A stretch of DNA of 64,000 nucleotides from Candidatus Hebobacterum abditum (GCA_029821875.1 JALGXW010000004.1:62001-126000); one strand, 5' to 3'. Positions 52,554 through 62,152 are shown, counted from the first letter of the stretch. The notes: generated from the sequence alone by a model not told the origin. A program made the numbers and translations.

Positions 52554-54341
52554 TCAGTCTGAGGCCAGCCGCACGAGGCCAAAGCCGCTGGCGTCCTCCC
52601 AGTTGTCAATCGTCCCATGCCACAGCAGCTGCAGCCGGCCGGCCGGGTCGGAATTGTCGTTGATGGCGAGGTCGAAGCCGATCAGCTCTCCCCGGGAGGG
52701 GAAGTTGCTCAGCGGAATGGCGACCTCCGCCTCGTACCCATCGGCGGTCTGCCGAGAGGCGAGCTCGATTCCGGCGAGTTCCGTGAACTGCTCCTCGGCG
52801 TACACGATGCGTGTCGCCTGGCCGTCGAGGGCCGGGATCATGACCAGGTAGGCCACGCCCTCGCTGTACTCTCCCTTCGCCAAGTCGGCTTCAGGCCGCC
52901 CGTCGAGGTAGATCTCGAAGGAGTCCCCGTTGGCTACGTGTCCGGTCTCGGGCTTTGGCTTCAGGTCGGGGTCGGTGATCCTCACGGCAACGTACAGATT
53001 CTCCGCGTCACAGCCCAGCCAGGCCACGCCTGAGCACAACTCAGGTCCGCCCCACAAACGCGGTCGGAGCACCACCTGGTCTTCTCGGTCAACAGAGATC
53101 GTCGGATCGCCGCCCCATTCGCCGAGAGATCCGTCGATCTTCACGCCCGGTTTCTGCCTGCACTCGACGGCGACCGGCTCCTTTGCCGTGACCGCGCGCC
53201 GGCCCTCCAGCTCTCCGCTCCCGGCAGCACTGAGGCGAAACCAGTAGGTCAAGTTATCCTCCATCTCGCCCCGGCTCGCGGTGATGGTGAACTGAAGCTC
53301 TGCCGCCCCCTGCGGCGCCAGGACGATCTCTCTCCTCTCAGGAACTACGCTCCAGCCCGGCACGCGGTCAAACTCCAGAGTCGCGGCCAGGGGCGTGTCG
53401 AAGGGATTCTGGAGGAGCAGCGCTCTCTTCACTATCGTCTCTTCAGTCCTGAGCAGCACAGCTCCCGCATCGAGCTGGCTAGTGACCTGCGCCCACGCGT
53501 CCCGCAGCCCTGTCGTCACCACATCCTGCCGCTCCACATTGCCAGTCCTGACGATGGCTAGTTGGGCCTTGTCCTCCCCCGCCGGTGGCACCGTCACCCA
53601 CACATAGTGGTAGAATCCGCCTCTCACCGGCTCGGTGCCGATCTCTGCTCCTCCGCCGCCGGTGACGACATATCGCACGCCGTCGCTTGTGCCCATGTCT
53701 TCGTAATGGTGCCAGTGCCCTGCGAACACCGTGTCCACTCCGGCCTCGGCCAGCAGCGGATGTACGTCCCGAACCCAGTTGCTGCCCGCAGCCGTGTAGT
53801 CGTCGGCCCACAGCGGCTTGTGCAGGAAGACGAAGATCCGTTTCCCCTTCGCCGACGATAGGTCAGCCTTCAGCCAGGCTAGCTGTCGCCCCGCGATCTT
53901 CACCCGGGGTGACTCATCCTCCGAGTCGAGAACGATCAGATGGCAGTGCTTGACATCGAAGCTGTACCAGAGGGGGCCGTAGCGCTCCTGATACACCTTC
54001 TCACTTGTCTCATCCCAGATGTCGTGGTTCCCGGCCGCCAGGTACACAGGCACCTCGAACTTGCCGGTTGCCCCATCGAAGGCTTCCCACTGCTGCACGA
54101 GTGTGTTCAGGTCCGTGTAGCCCAGGACCAGGTCTCCGACGTTGACCACGAACTCGGGCTGAAGCAGGTTGATTTCGTCAATTGCGCGGCAATACATCGG
54201 GGCGGGTGTGATGACATCGCCGCCGCTGCCGTCGGTTCGGGTATCGCCGATGACGACAAACTGGCACGGCTCGGCAGCCCAACCAGCGGCGACGCCGACG
54301 GCCAGCACGAGCAGAAGGACTAAGCAGACGCGAGGAAGCAT
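52554..54341 (-). CDS. secreted metallophosphoesterase with CBM9-like domain
   Basis: A 595-residue exported protein. After a signal peptide (VCLVLLLVLAVGVAAG) comes a calcineurin-like phosphoesterase at about 27-300: VIGDTRTDG (33), VNVGDLV (70), AAGNHDIWD (104-107), FLHKPLW and FAGHWHHYE near 205. The usual GDxH is GDTR here, which could change metal binding. An Ig-like segment follows. A CBM9-like domain is at about 405-595 (KIDGSLGEWGG, VAVRITDPD, SFEIYLDGRPEAD). The substrate is unknown, possibly external phosphate esters. GGGGAG precedes the ATG. It converges on manC. Confidence 0.88.
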   Translation of the reverse strand: MLPRVCLVLLLVLAVGVAAGWAAEPCQFVVIGDTRTDGSGGDVITPAPMYCRAIDEINLLQPEFVVNVGDLVLGYTDLNTLVQQWEAFDGATGKFEVPVYLAAGNHDIWDETSEKVYQERYGPLWYSFDVKHCHLIVLDSEDESPRVKIAGRQLAWLKADLSSAKGKRIFVFLHKPLWADDYTAAGSNWVRDVHPLLAEAGVDTVFAGHWHHYEDMGTSDGVRYVVTGGGGAEIGTEPVRGGFYHYVWVTVPPAGEDKAQLAIVRTGNVERQDVVTTGLRDAWAQVTSQLDAGAVLLRTEETIVKRALLLQNPFDTPLAATLEFDRVPGWSVVPERREIVLAPQGAAELQFTITASRGEMEDNLTYWFRLSAAGSGELEGRRAVTAKEPVAVECRQKPGVKIDGSLGEWGGDPTISVDREDQVVLRPRLWGGPELCSGVAWLGCDAENLYVAVRITDPDLKPKPETGHVANGDSFEIYLDGRPEADLAKGEYSEGVAYLVMIPALDGQATRIVYAEEQFTELAGIELASRQTADGYEAEVAIPLSNFPSRGELIGFDLAINDNSDPAGRLQLLWHGTIDNWEDASGFGLVRLASD

Positions 54342-54419
54342 GGCTGTTCTCCCCCCACGAAAGTGTGGCTCTCGATCGCCTTCCCCGTTGTGCAGCCTTC
54401 TCCCTGCACCGCGCCCGCC

Positions 54420-54449
54420 TTGAGGCGCGAGCTGATCGCGTGGTATTCT
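54420..54449 (+). promoter_or_regulatory. sigma-70 promoter for the methyltransferase gene
   Basis: TTGAGG (54420-54425) and TATTCT (54444-54449) are 18 bases apart, with TGG before the -10. Confidence 0.55.
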
Positions 54450-54482
54450 GAGCGCGCGAGGAAGTCTCTCCCCCAAGTGACC

Positions 54483-55442
54483 ATGAGACAAGGCGCCAAA
54501 GCTCATTGCTCAGCACCACCCCGGATCGACGATCCCTCCACTGTCTGGTCGACCTGGGTCCAGTCGGTCGAGTGGATCGATCCGATCCGGGAACAGAGGT
54601 TCCGGGATGAGGTTCGCGACCTGCTCTGGCCCGTCCTGGGTCTACGGCGGGGCGGAGTGGCCGTCGATGTCGGCTGCGGCGGGGGAGCCGTGACGCGCGC
54701 GTTGGCGCGATGGATGGGCCCCGGTTCCAAGGTCGTCGGCACCGACCGGGACGTCAACTTCCTCCACTACGCGCGCCGTCGAGCAAAGGAGGAGCGCCTA
54801 GGCCGCCGCCTCAGGTATCTCCAGGGCGACGCGCTGGACCTCCCCTTGCCTGACAACTTCGCCGATGCTATGACGTCGTATACGGTCCTGGGGCATATCT
54901 CCGATACGAAGCGTTTCCTGACGGAGAAGATGCGCGTGTGTCGTCCCGGCGGGCGCGTTTCTGTGCTCGAGGTCCGCGGCAAAGCAGGGCTGGCCTCCTC
55001 GCCGAGACGATCCGGTCGGCCCTCAGCCAGAGAGCAAGAGCTGTGGCGGCCCCTGGAGAAAGTCTGGAGAAAGTCAGTCGACGAGCCCTGGCGGGTCGCC
55101 TCGGCGGAGGTGGGGCTGGCCGAACTCCCAGACCTATTCGAGCAGCTCGGCCTCGTGGAGGTGATGCTCGAATCCTTTTCCAGCGTCAACACGCTGGAAG
55201 ATGCGCGCATCACGCCGGGGGAAGCCCTGCGCCACCTCTCCGCCCAAGAAAGGTGGCTGCTGGCCCAAGTGGACCGGTCCGCTGCCCTGCTGAAGCGTCC
55301 CCTTCCGCCGAGACATCTGTCCTCTCTGCGGCGCTGCATAAAGACACGGTACGAGAAGCTGCGCCGCTGGGTCAGGGATGGAGTTCACACGTGGGACTTC
55401 AGCGTCTCTCTCAGCCTGGCCGTCAGTGGCAGGAAGCCGTGA
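54483..55442 (+). CDS. class I SAM-dependent methyltransferase
   Basis: A 319-residue protein. The SAM domain lies at about 30-200: VDVGCGGGAVTRALARW (motif I), VVGTDRDVNFLHYARRRA, LQGDALDLPLPDNFADAM and VCRPGGRVSVLEVRG. The C-terminal 120 residues are helical and basic (LSSLRRCIKTRYEKLRRW) and have no known domain. ATG 54483 is chosen because the frame further upstream lacks homology and crosses the promoter. The methyl acceptor is unknown. Confidence 0.85.
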   Translation: MRQGAKAHCSAPPRIDDPSTVWSTWVQSVEWIDPIREQRFRDEVRDLLWPVLGLRRGGVAVDVGCGGGAVTRALARWMGPGSKVVGTDRDVNFLHYARRRAKEERLGRRLRYLQGDALDLPLPDNFADAMTSYTVLGHISDTKRFLTEKMRVCRPGGRVSVLEVRGKAGLASSPRRSGRPSAREQELWRPLEKVWRKSVDEPWRVASAEVGLAELPDLFEQLGLVEVMLESFSSVNTLEDARITPGEALRHLSAQERWLLAQVDRSAALLKRPLPPRHLSSLRRCIKTRYEKLRRWVRDGVHTWDFSVSLSLAVSGRKP

Positions 55443-55586
55443 CCCGAACACACTCACCTCGCCTCGCCGTGCTTCAGCAAAACGACAGACGCGAAGGAAA
55501 CGCGAACAGCGGCACCGAACGCCGCTCCGCCGCGCAACAGTCCATAGTGCATAGTGCACGCGTTGCGACACACGAAGGAGCTTGGC

Positions 55587-57206
55587 ATGGCCATCAGCTC
55601 AGGCACGCTCGTCATCTGGGCGGCTGATTCGCTCGAGAAGATCCCACAGGACGCCCAGCCCGACGCCGGACCCGATGCCATCGAGGCCGACGCCTGTCGC
55701 GGCGAGGTGGTTTCGGCGCAACTGGCAGTACGCGTCACCAAGTCGGTGCGTGATCTGCACATCCAGGTTTCTTCCCTCACGCACGCGGAGGCCGGCGCGA
55801 CCGGCATCGACGTCCGGCCCCGCTTCGTCGGCTACGTCCCCGTCGAAGCCAACACCCCAGACACACCCATGGAGGAGGTCATCTGCAACGCTCCCTGCCT
55901 CGTGGCGGACCCGCTGCTTGTCGACGAAACCGCAGGCGTCGAGGCCGACTCGACCCAGCCGGTCTGGCTCACGATCTCAGTGCCGACCGACGCGCCTCCC
56001 GGCCCATGGCTGGGCACGATCAGACTGAGCGCTGGCGGCGAGAAGGCAGAAGTCCCCCTCCGCCTGACCGTTCATCCAGTCACGTTGCCGGCAGAGCGGA
56101 GCCTGTGGGTGACCAACTGGATGAACCTGGGGAACTTCGCGACGTTCTACGGCACTGAGCCGTACACAGATCGCTTCTGGCGAGTCGTCGAGACCTTCGC
56201 AGCCAACATGGCTGCGCACCGCCAGAACGTCGTGCTCTGCCCCAATGACCTGATCCAGATCTTCCAGGAGGCGGATGGAGGCTTCGCCTTCGACTTCACG
56301 CGCTACGACAGGTGGGTCGGCATCTTCGACAAGGCGGGTTGCGCGGAGCTTCTCGAGGGCGGCCACCTTGGGCGCCGGGGAGAGGGCAAGTGGGAGACGC
56401 CGTGGTTCGAATGGCGCAGGTTCCCGGTCCGCCGCCGGGATGGCGCGCTGGTCGAGGCGGACGCGGAGACAGTCGTGCGAGAACTCGTTACGAACCTCCT
56501 CGCCCATGTGAGGGAGAGGGGCTGGCTCGACCGCTTCGTCATGCATATCGTCGATGAGCCCGCGCCGCACACCGAGGAGGACTACAAGAAGAAGTCCGAG
56601 CTCGTCCACCAGTGGGCTCCCGGGGTTCGATTCCTAGAGGCGATGAGCTTGATGGACGCGCGCGGGCACCTGGACATCTGGGTGCCTCAGCTCAGCCACT
56701 TCGACGAACACATGGACCACTACCTGAAGATGCGAGATGAGTCCGGCATCGAACTGTGGCACTACACCTGCATGTATCCCACGGGGCTCTACCCGAACAG
56801 ATTCCTCGACTTCAGTCTCGCGAAGACTCGCCTTCTCCATTGGATCAACTGGCGCTACCGACTGACCGGCTACCTCCACTGGGGGCTCAACTACTGGACA
56901 GAAAACCCGTTCCATGAGGACCGGCTGCGAGGGGATCTCCCGCCCGGGGACAGCTGGATCGTATATCCTGGGACCGATGGTCCGATTGACTCGATCCGAT
57001 GGGAACAGATGCGCGAGGGCATCCAGGACTACGAGCTCCTTCGCCTGTTGGACGCGCGGTCCAAGGAGACCGGGCGACTGGAGGGCAGAGCCGACGAAAT
57101 CTGTTCCGCGCTTGTGCCCGACCCCACGAGTTACTCGCGCGACCAGCAGTCGCTGCGACAAGCACGTGGGAACGTCATCTCCGCTCTGCAGGAGCTCGAG
57201 GGCTGA
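55587..57206 (+). CDS. DUF4091 domain protein (glycoside-hydrolase-like)
   Basis: A 539-residue protein. An N-terminal beta-sandwich (about 1-165, GEVVSAQLAVRVTKSVRDL, LTISVPTDAPPGPWLGTI) precedes a TIM-barrel-like part with DRFVMHIVDEPAPHTEEDY, whose acidic DEP is the likely catalytic site. The end (LTGYLHWGLNYW, SIRWEQMREGIQDYELLRLL) is the DUF4091 signature. No signal peptide is seen. Such proteins are common in organisms that degrade complex glycans, but their activity is not established. AAGGAG lies eight bases before the ATG. Confidence 0.87.
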   Translation: MAISSGTLVIWAADSLEKIPQDAQPDAGPDAIEADACRGEVVSAQLAVRVTKSVRDLHIQVSSLTHAEAGATGIDVRPRFVGYVPVEANTPDTPMEEVICNAPCLVADPLLVDETAGVEADSTQPVWLTISVPTDAPPGPWLGTIRLSAGGEKAEVPLRLTVHPVTLPAERSLWVTNWMNLGNFATFYGTEPYTDRFWRVVETFAANMAAHRQNVVLCPNDLIQIFQEADGGFAFDFTRYDRWVGIFDKAGCAELLEGGHLGRRGEGKWETPWFEWRRFPVRRRDGALVEADAETVVRELVTNLLAHVRERGWLDRFVMHIVDEPAPHTEEDYKKKSELVHQWAPGVRFLEAMSLMDARGHLDIWVPQLSHFDEHMDHYLKMRDESGIELWHYTCMYPTGLYPNRFLDFSLAKTRLLHWINWRYRLTGYLHWGLNYWTENPFHEDRLRGDLPPGDSWIVYPGTDGPIDSIRWEQMREGIQDYELLRLLDARSKETGRLEGRADEICSALVPDPTSYSRDQQSLRQARGNVISALQELEG

Positions 57207-57347
57207 GACTGCACGGGGTGGGCCGCGCGAGAAAAGTGCGCAGCTATTCGCACTAACGTAACACTCGTGCGGCACTCTCGCTACTGGGAGATCGTCCTGC
57301 AGCGCGCTGCAGGCGACCTCGCACATACATGTGCAAGAGGGGTCGGA

Positions 57348-57959
57348 TTGGCCGGATCGCTGCCCGATAGCAAGCCGAACGCGCAGACCCCCTCCTCGTG
57401 TCCCATCGTCTGCGGCGGGGCACGGCTCCTGAGTTGGGCGGCCTTGCGCGTTCCGCACGCTCTTCGCGCCGCTGCTCTACTTCTGGTCACGCTCGTGGCA
57501 GCCGCAGTCTACAACGCCGCCACCCCCTTTGGCATCCCGTGGGGGCCGTCCCCTGACAACCGCGTCGGGATCCCCCGGGTCTTCGAGTCGCGCCTGCCTC
57601 AGATCGACGCGGCGAAGGCGCTGTCGCTGTACGAAGCGGGCGAGGCACTGTTCGTGGACTCGCGCGACGAGGACGACTACGAGCGCGACCACATCCCAGG
57701 CGCCGTCAGCGCCCCCATGCGCAGATGGGCCGAGATCTGGCCCGACATCGAATCAGAGTTCCCACGAGATCGACTGCTGGTGCTCTACTGCTATGGCGCT
57801 CACTGCGGCCTGAGCACTCGTCAGGGCAAGGAACTCCTCAGGCAAGAGTACGGCAAGCTCGTCGTGCTCGACTATGGCTGGTCCGCGTGGACGGACCACG
57901 GACACCCCACCGTGGAGCACCCCGAGGGGCACCCGGGGGAAGCCGAGGGCGAGCACTGA
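57348..57959 (+). CDS. membrane-anchored rhodanese-domain protein
   Basis: A 203-residue protein with a membrane helix (ALRAAALLLVTLVAAAVYNAA) and an outward rhodanese domain (AKALSLYEAGEALFVDSRDEDDYERDHIPGA in part). The catalytic cysteine loop is LYCYGAHCGLSTRQGKEL and the end is DYGWSAW. It would carry sulfane sulfur or act as a redox thiol. TTG 57348 has AGAGGGG five bases before it; GTG 57267 in frame would add 27 residues without a ribosome-binding site. The next gene starts one base after the stop, so the two form an operon. Confidence 0.75.
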   Translation: MAGSLPDSKPNAQTPSSCPIVCGGARLLSWAALRVPHALRAAALLLVTLVAAAVYNAATPFGIPWGPSPDNRVGIPRVFESRLPQIDAAKALSLYEAGEALFVDSRDEDDYERDHIPGAVSAPMRRWAEIWPDIESEFPRDRLLVLYCYGAHCGLSTRQGKELLRQEYGKLVVLDYGWSAWTDHGHPTVEHPEGHPGEAEGEH

Positions 57960-57960
57960 C

Positions 57961-58392
57961 ATGCGGATGATCGGTCGGATCATCACACATCGGGTCTTCC
58001 TGCGGCTGGCAGGACTCATCGTCGGCGGGGTCTTCGTCTACGCCAGCTGGGACAAGATCACACAAGCGGACCGCTTTGCCGACATCGTGCACGACTACGA
58101 CATGCTGCCGCTGGTCTTCGTCAACGCCTTCGCTCTGATGATGCCATGGACCGAGCTCGTTGTCGGCGCGACGCTCATCGTGGGAGTCTGGCGCCGCGCG
58201 TCAGGCCTTCTGGCGACTGCTCTGACAGCCTCGTTCATGGTCGCGATTGCCCAGGCGGAGATACGAGGGCTCGACATCGAATGTGGGTGCTTCGACGTCA
58301 GCGGGATGAGCGGGACCGAGGCGAGCTGGGACCTCTTCGTGCGCGACATCGCGCTGCTGCTGGGCTCAGTGCTTCTCTGGAGAAGAGCCTGA
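57961..58392 (+). CDS. MauE/DoxX-like membrane protein
   Basis: A 143-residue protein with four membrane helices (LAGLIVGGVFVYASWDKI, LVFVNAFALMMPWTELVVGATLIVGV and others). It has the Cys pair ECGCFD near residue 100 that marks the MauE/DoxX group linked to thiol redox. It begins one base after the rhodanese stop. Together they look like a small membrane sulfur or thiol redox module. ATG 57961 is chosen; ATG 57967 is possible. Confidence 0.83.
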   Translation: MRMIGRIITHRVFLRLAGLIVGGVFVYASWDKITQADRFADIVHDYDMLPLVFVNAFALMMPWTELVVGATLIVGVWRRASGLLATALTASFMVAIAQAEIRGLDIECGCFDVSGMSGTEASWDLFVRDIALLLGSVLLWRRA

Positions 58393-58409
58393 TCAGAGGC
58401 CGGTGAATC

Positions 58410-59483
58410 TCACCGGACGCGAAGCTCTTCGTAGACCGGCTCGTTGACTTCGACCTCTGCCTCGCCGACCAGCTCGTCTATCAGCTCTTCGTACTTCTCG
58501 TCCACGTACCGGTTCCTGACGTTGTGCTTCATCTCTTCAAACGGCATATGGCCCAGTGATTCCCGCTCGACGCACTCGATGATGTAGAAGGCGCGATGCT
58601 CCTCGAACACGGGGCTCGTCTCCCCCACGGCAAGCTTCATCGCCTCGCCGCGGAGGATCGGCCGTATCCTCTCATCGAAGCGGGCACTCTCCTCATCGAG
58701 CACTCTCTCGTAGAGACCTCCGTGTGGGCCGTACTCGCGCGCGAGATCCTCGAGCCGTGCCCCCTCCTCCAGCTTCCTGAGCGCCTCGTCTATCTTCTCC
58801 TCGGCCTCCGCCCGGCTCGGCGCGTCCGAATCGTCTCGGCCGAACGGGATCGTGATGGCCTGGATCCTGACGCGGTCGCCGCGCTGATAGAGCCGGTCCT
58901 TCACGGTCTCGTAGTAGCTCCTCAGCGTGTCGTCTGAGGCGTGCAGCTTCGTGTCCCACAGCCGTCTCTTTGAACGGATGACCATGTTGGTGAAGACATA
59001 TGTGAAGTACTCGTCTTCTCGGTACTGTTTGGGGCCGTAGATCGGTTCGCCAGCTTCGAGCGCCGTCTGCCGCCTCTCGTTCTCTCGGCCCAAGGCTTTC
59101 AGAAAGGCGCTGTAGCTAATATCCGAGACGACGCCCTGCTCCCGAGCCACAATCTGCTCGACCTTGATGCGGACGCACTCGTCCAGTGTAACCTGCTTCA
59201 ACCAGCCCAGGGGGGTCATGCCCTCATGGGAGGTCGTCCAGAAGTCCGCGCTCTCTTCAGCTCCGTACTGCTGCCGGAAATGGCGGTAGGCCAGAGACCT
59301 GCTCCGAACCAGCCGACGCTGGAACAGCCGTGCCGAAATCGGCTCGCCGTTCACCTTCGCGACCCAGGCCGCCGCGAGGTACTGGGGCCCGCCCTCCTCG
59401 TCGGGTGCCAGCGCTGGCACAACCATCGCACCCAGCAACAGCCAGAGAACTCCGGCCACAACTCTCAACGTCTCCGCCGCCAT
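58410..59483 (-). CDS. parvulin-type peptidyl-prolyl isomerase (SurA-like)
   Basis: A 357-residue exported chaperone. A signal peptide (VVAGVLWLLLGAMVVPALA) is followed by a SurA-type N-domain (AAWVAKVNGEPISARLFQRRL, FLKALGRENERR). A degenerate PpiC parvulin domain lies at about 205-320 (RVRIQAITIPFG, RKLEEGARLEDLAREYGPHGG, AFYIIECVERESLG). It would help outer-membrane or surface proteins to fold, in keeping with a diderm envelope. It converges on the MauE-like gene. Confidence 0.83.
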   Translation of the reverse strand: MAAETLRVVAGVLWLLLGAMVVPALAPDEEGGPQYLAAAWVAKVNGEPISARLFQRRLVRSRSLAYRHFRQQYGAEESADFWTTSHEGMTPLGWLKQVTLDECVRIKVEQIVAREQGVVSDISYSAFLKALGRENERRQTALEAGEPIYGPKQYREDEYFTYVFTNMVIRSKRRLWDTKLHASDDTLRSYYETVKDRLYQRGDRVRIQAITIPFGRDDSDAPSRAEAEEKIDEALRKLEEGARLEDLAREYGPHGGLYERVLDEESARFDERIRPILRGEAMKLAVGETSPVFEEHRAFYIIECVERESLGHMPFEEMKHNVRNRYVDEKYEELIDELVGEAEVEVNEPVYEELRVR

Positions 59484-60029
59484 ACTCGCGCTCGCCCCCG
59501 TTGTCTGGACATGTGCTTCTCATGGGAGCCACATCTCTCCTGCCTGATCTGGCCGGCGACTCTAGGCAGCGGCAGGTCTCGACGGCCGTCTGCGTGTCAG
59601 TGGCATGAGGACAGGTCCCGCCCTCCGTGCCGGACACGACTGCTATCGATCTGGGCGTGTGCCTCGAAAGCGATGCCGAGCCGAATGCGAGGCTGGGGTC
59701 TCCGCTGAGTTGAGTGAGTGCTCCCACTCCTCCGATGGAAGGCAGGACAGGCCGGAGAGGAGCAGGCAGATGGAAGTTAGGTCCGAGATAGCTGGTGGTG
59801 GGAAGCAGGCGAGCCGGCAAACAGTAAAGCCAAAGCGCGGCGAGAAACGCGACGCCGGCGGCCGTCCTGCCCTCCGTCTTGTCAGGGCCACCACGAGTGC
59901 TGACGACTGGCCCTGCGCTGGTGATGGTTGTGTGGGCCCGTACCCGGAGCGGAGGTCCGGCCCCTGGATCTGGACCCTCCTCGTTGACAGAACGCCGGTG
60001 TGGGAGCTGGTTGCGTGGAGCCGCTTGCC
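59484..60029. other. 546-base region without a supportable gene
   Basis: Open frames here (142 codons plus, 83 codons minus) have compositions unlike proteins and no recognisable motif. I found no promoter, tRNA or strong terminator. It may hold the upstream control region of the parvulin gene or a decayed gene. Confidence 0.5.
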
Positions 60030-60560
60030 CTAGTTCGGCTTGCGGGCCCAGATGCGGTGGGTCCAGCCGCGCCTGGGAGCCTGTCTTGGCTTTGCCTGAG
60101 CCTGCTGGAACTCCAGCGCCTTCTCAAGGTCCGCCTCACCGATGAAGCCCATCGCCAGCAGGATCTCGCCGAGGCGACGGCCCTTCTCGGGCTCCTCACG
60201 CTGCTCTTCCAGCGCCTGCTCAAGTTGCCCCTCTGTCAGCACCTGGTACTTGTACACCAGGATCGCTCCCAGCTTCGGCATAGCGGGCTCGCCCCCCATC
60301 TGTGCCGCGCGATTACGCGCCTGGATCGCGCGGACTCCGGAGAGAGTCAGGAGCGCCCCAAGGAGGGCAGCGCCCGCGCCGATGGTCCACGCGGGGCCGT
60401 CTACATGCGTCTGGGCATGCGCATAGAGTGACGCGCCTTCGCCGATCAGTCCCAACCCAAGGAACAGCCGGCCCCAAGTGACAACGGCCCAGGCCAGCCC
60501 GGCTCGCGACTGACCGGTACCCTTTTTGGTGATCTCCTCTTTCGAGCTAGACTGGCTCAT
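60030..60560 (-). CDS. membrane protein with MshEN-like domain
   Basis: A 176-residue protein. Two hydrophobic helices (LAWAVVTWGRLFLGLGLIG and WTIGAGAALLGALLTLSG) precede a C-terminal domain at about 95-160. That domain has two copies of an LGxIL...LTxxQLExALExQ pattern (KLGAILVYKYQVLTEGQLEQ and RLGEILLAMGFIGEADLEKA), as in the MshEN/GspE N-terminal fold. MshEN domains bind cyclic di-GMP, usually in secretion ATPases; here the domain is on a small membrane protein. GAGAGGG lies six bases before ATG 60560. The target is unknown. Confidence 0.78.
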   Translation of the reverse strand: MSQSSSKEEITKKGTGQSRAGLAWAVVTWGRLFLGLGLIGEGASLYAHAQTHVDGPAWTIGAGAALLGALLTLSGVRAIQARNRAAQMGGEPAMPKLGAILVYKYQVLTEGQLEQALEEQREEPEKGRRLGEILLAMGFIGEADLEKALEFQQAQAKPRQAPRRGWTHRIWARKPN

Positions 60561-60882
60561 GCTCGTCCCTCTCCAGCAAAGGCGCTGCCCAGGTCTGCTG
60601 CATAATCGCGCCAGGTCATGCACTTCGGGCAAGACGCGGCTAGAAGCGCGAGACAGAGCGCCCATGTCCCGCTTGGTTCTGTTATTCCATGTTCGGGGGG
60701 TAAGTGCGGGGCCTGACAGTGTGAGCCGTCAGGGCGGCGGAGCACAGCCCTCCCCTCGGAGCCGGGCGTCGACATCGGCTGCCGCTCTGACTCTCGGGGA
60801 GGTCTCCATCCAGGGCAAGCGGGAAGGGCGCTCCGGGCACCGGTGTGCCCGCATACCCGGACCCGCCCGGGCCTGTGGTGCC
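60561..60882. other. 322-base region without a supportable gene
   Basis: I see no convincing coding frame. GGGCAC, CGGT, GTGCCC (60835-60850) is a perfect 6-bp hairpin just beyond galT and may end its transcript, although no T run follows. Confidence 0.45.
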
Positions 60883-61893
60883 CTAGCCTGAGACGAACTC
60901 ACGCAGATAGGAAGCCGCCTGCTCCGGCAGAACGGTGTTGATCCATATCCCTGTCCCAAGCTCGAAGCCGGCCGCGGTGGCGAGCCGCGGGAGAATCTCG
61001 ATGTGCCAGTGGTAGTAGTCCTCGCAGCTATCGCGCAAGGGAGCTTCATGCAGCACCAGGTTATAGGCGGGGTCCCCGAGAGCATCGTGCAGGGCCTTCA
61101 AGGTTGCCTGCAGGGCCTGGGCCAGTGGCTGGAGGAAGCCGGCACCCGATACGTCGAGCACCGCGGTGTGCTTCTTTGGCAGGAGCCATGTCTCGAATGG
61201 CCAGCGCGAAGCATATGGCTCAAACGCAAGGAAGTGGTCGGTCTCGAGGATGACTCTCTCGCCGGCCGCCATCTCCTGTTTGATTGTTTCACAGTAGACA
61301 CAGCTCATCCGGTCGTCACAGTACCGGCGCGCCTCCTCGATCTCCTGACGGACGTTGGTCGGCGCGACCGGGGTCGCTATGATCTGGGTATGAGGATGGG
61401 TGAGCGAGGAACCTGCGGGACGCCCGTGATTCCGGAAGAAGGCGATGTACCGAAGGCGAGGGTCCTGCTTCAGAGCGTCAAATCGCTCGACGGCCGCCGC
61501 AAGAACCTGAGCCGCGCCTTCCTCGCCGAGCTCAGCAGGGCCCGCATTGTGCAGTGGCGTCTCGATGAGGACCTCGTGCGCCCCGACCCCGGTGACGTTT
61601 GTGAACCAGTGCGGGTCGCGCACTTCGACCTCCCCTGCCGGACTCAGGGCCGGGAACCGGTTTGGCACCACGCGCACGCTCCAGCCTGGTGAGTCCGGCG
61701 GCCCATCCCCATCGCGGTAGGCGAGCACCTCCGGCGGCGTCATGTGCTCGTTGCCGGGACAGAATGGGCAGTCGGGTGCGCGCTCCTGCTGGTCCGCACT
61801 CGGCGCCACTGCCATGTCTCTCGGCCGCTTGGCTCGCTCGGTGGCGATGATCACCCATCTCTTCGTGGCCTCGTCCTGCCTTATCTCGGACAT
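60883..61893 (-). CDS. galT: galactose-1-phosphate uridylyltransferase
   Basis: A 336-residue HIT-superfamily enzyme that exchanges UMP between UDP-glucose and galactose-1-phosphate. The active site is SSLTHPHTQIIA with His166 and His168. Zinc ligands appear in CPFCPGNE and near CVYC. Further motifs are VRVVPNRFPAL and YYHWHIEILPRL. GGGAGGGG precedes ATG 61893; the frame stays open upstream without homology. galK and galE are not adjacent. Some members act as ADP-glucose phosphorylases, so the exact substrate is not certain. Confidence 0.92.
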   Translation of the reverse strand: MSEIRQDEATKRWVIIATERAKRPRDMAVAPSADQQERAPDCPFCPGNEHMTPPEVLAYRDGDGPPDSPGWSVRVVPNRFPALSPAGEVEVRDPHWFTNVTGVGAHEVLIETPLHNAGPAELGEEGAAQVLAAAVERFDALKQDPRLRYIAFFRNHGRPAGSSLTHPHTQIIATPVAPTNVRQEIEEARRYCDDRMSCVYCETIKQEMAAGERVILETDHFLAFEPYASRWPFETWLLPKKHTAVLDVSGAGFLQPLAQALQATLKALHDALGDPAYNLVLHEAPLRDSCEDYYHWHIEILPRLATAAGFELGTGIWINTVLPEQAASYLREFVSG

Positions 61894-62152
61894 GCTTCTC
61901 CCCTCCCGTTCCCCGGTGGGCGCACATCGCCAACTCGGAGATCCCGCCTCGGTCTTCGGCTCCCGTGAGTCCTCTCCCCCCTGGCCCTGTCGCGAAGCAC
62001 GCCATTCGACGGACTCGCCTGTGACAGTCTCTTTCCGCCACTTCGCACGGAAGTCATCGAGTGCACTCGGGCCCGCCGCAGGACGCTCGGACAAGCGCGT
62101 TGAGGGGCACTGCCAAGGGCAATATCATCTGGCACCACATTCGACAGCTGCC

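Noticed and set aside
59605-60033. 142-codon frame in the gap before the MshEN gene
   Set aside because: Composition unlike a protein, no motif and no Shine-Dalgarno.
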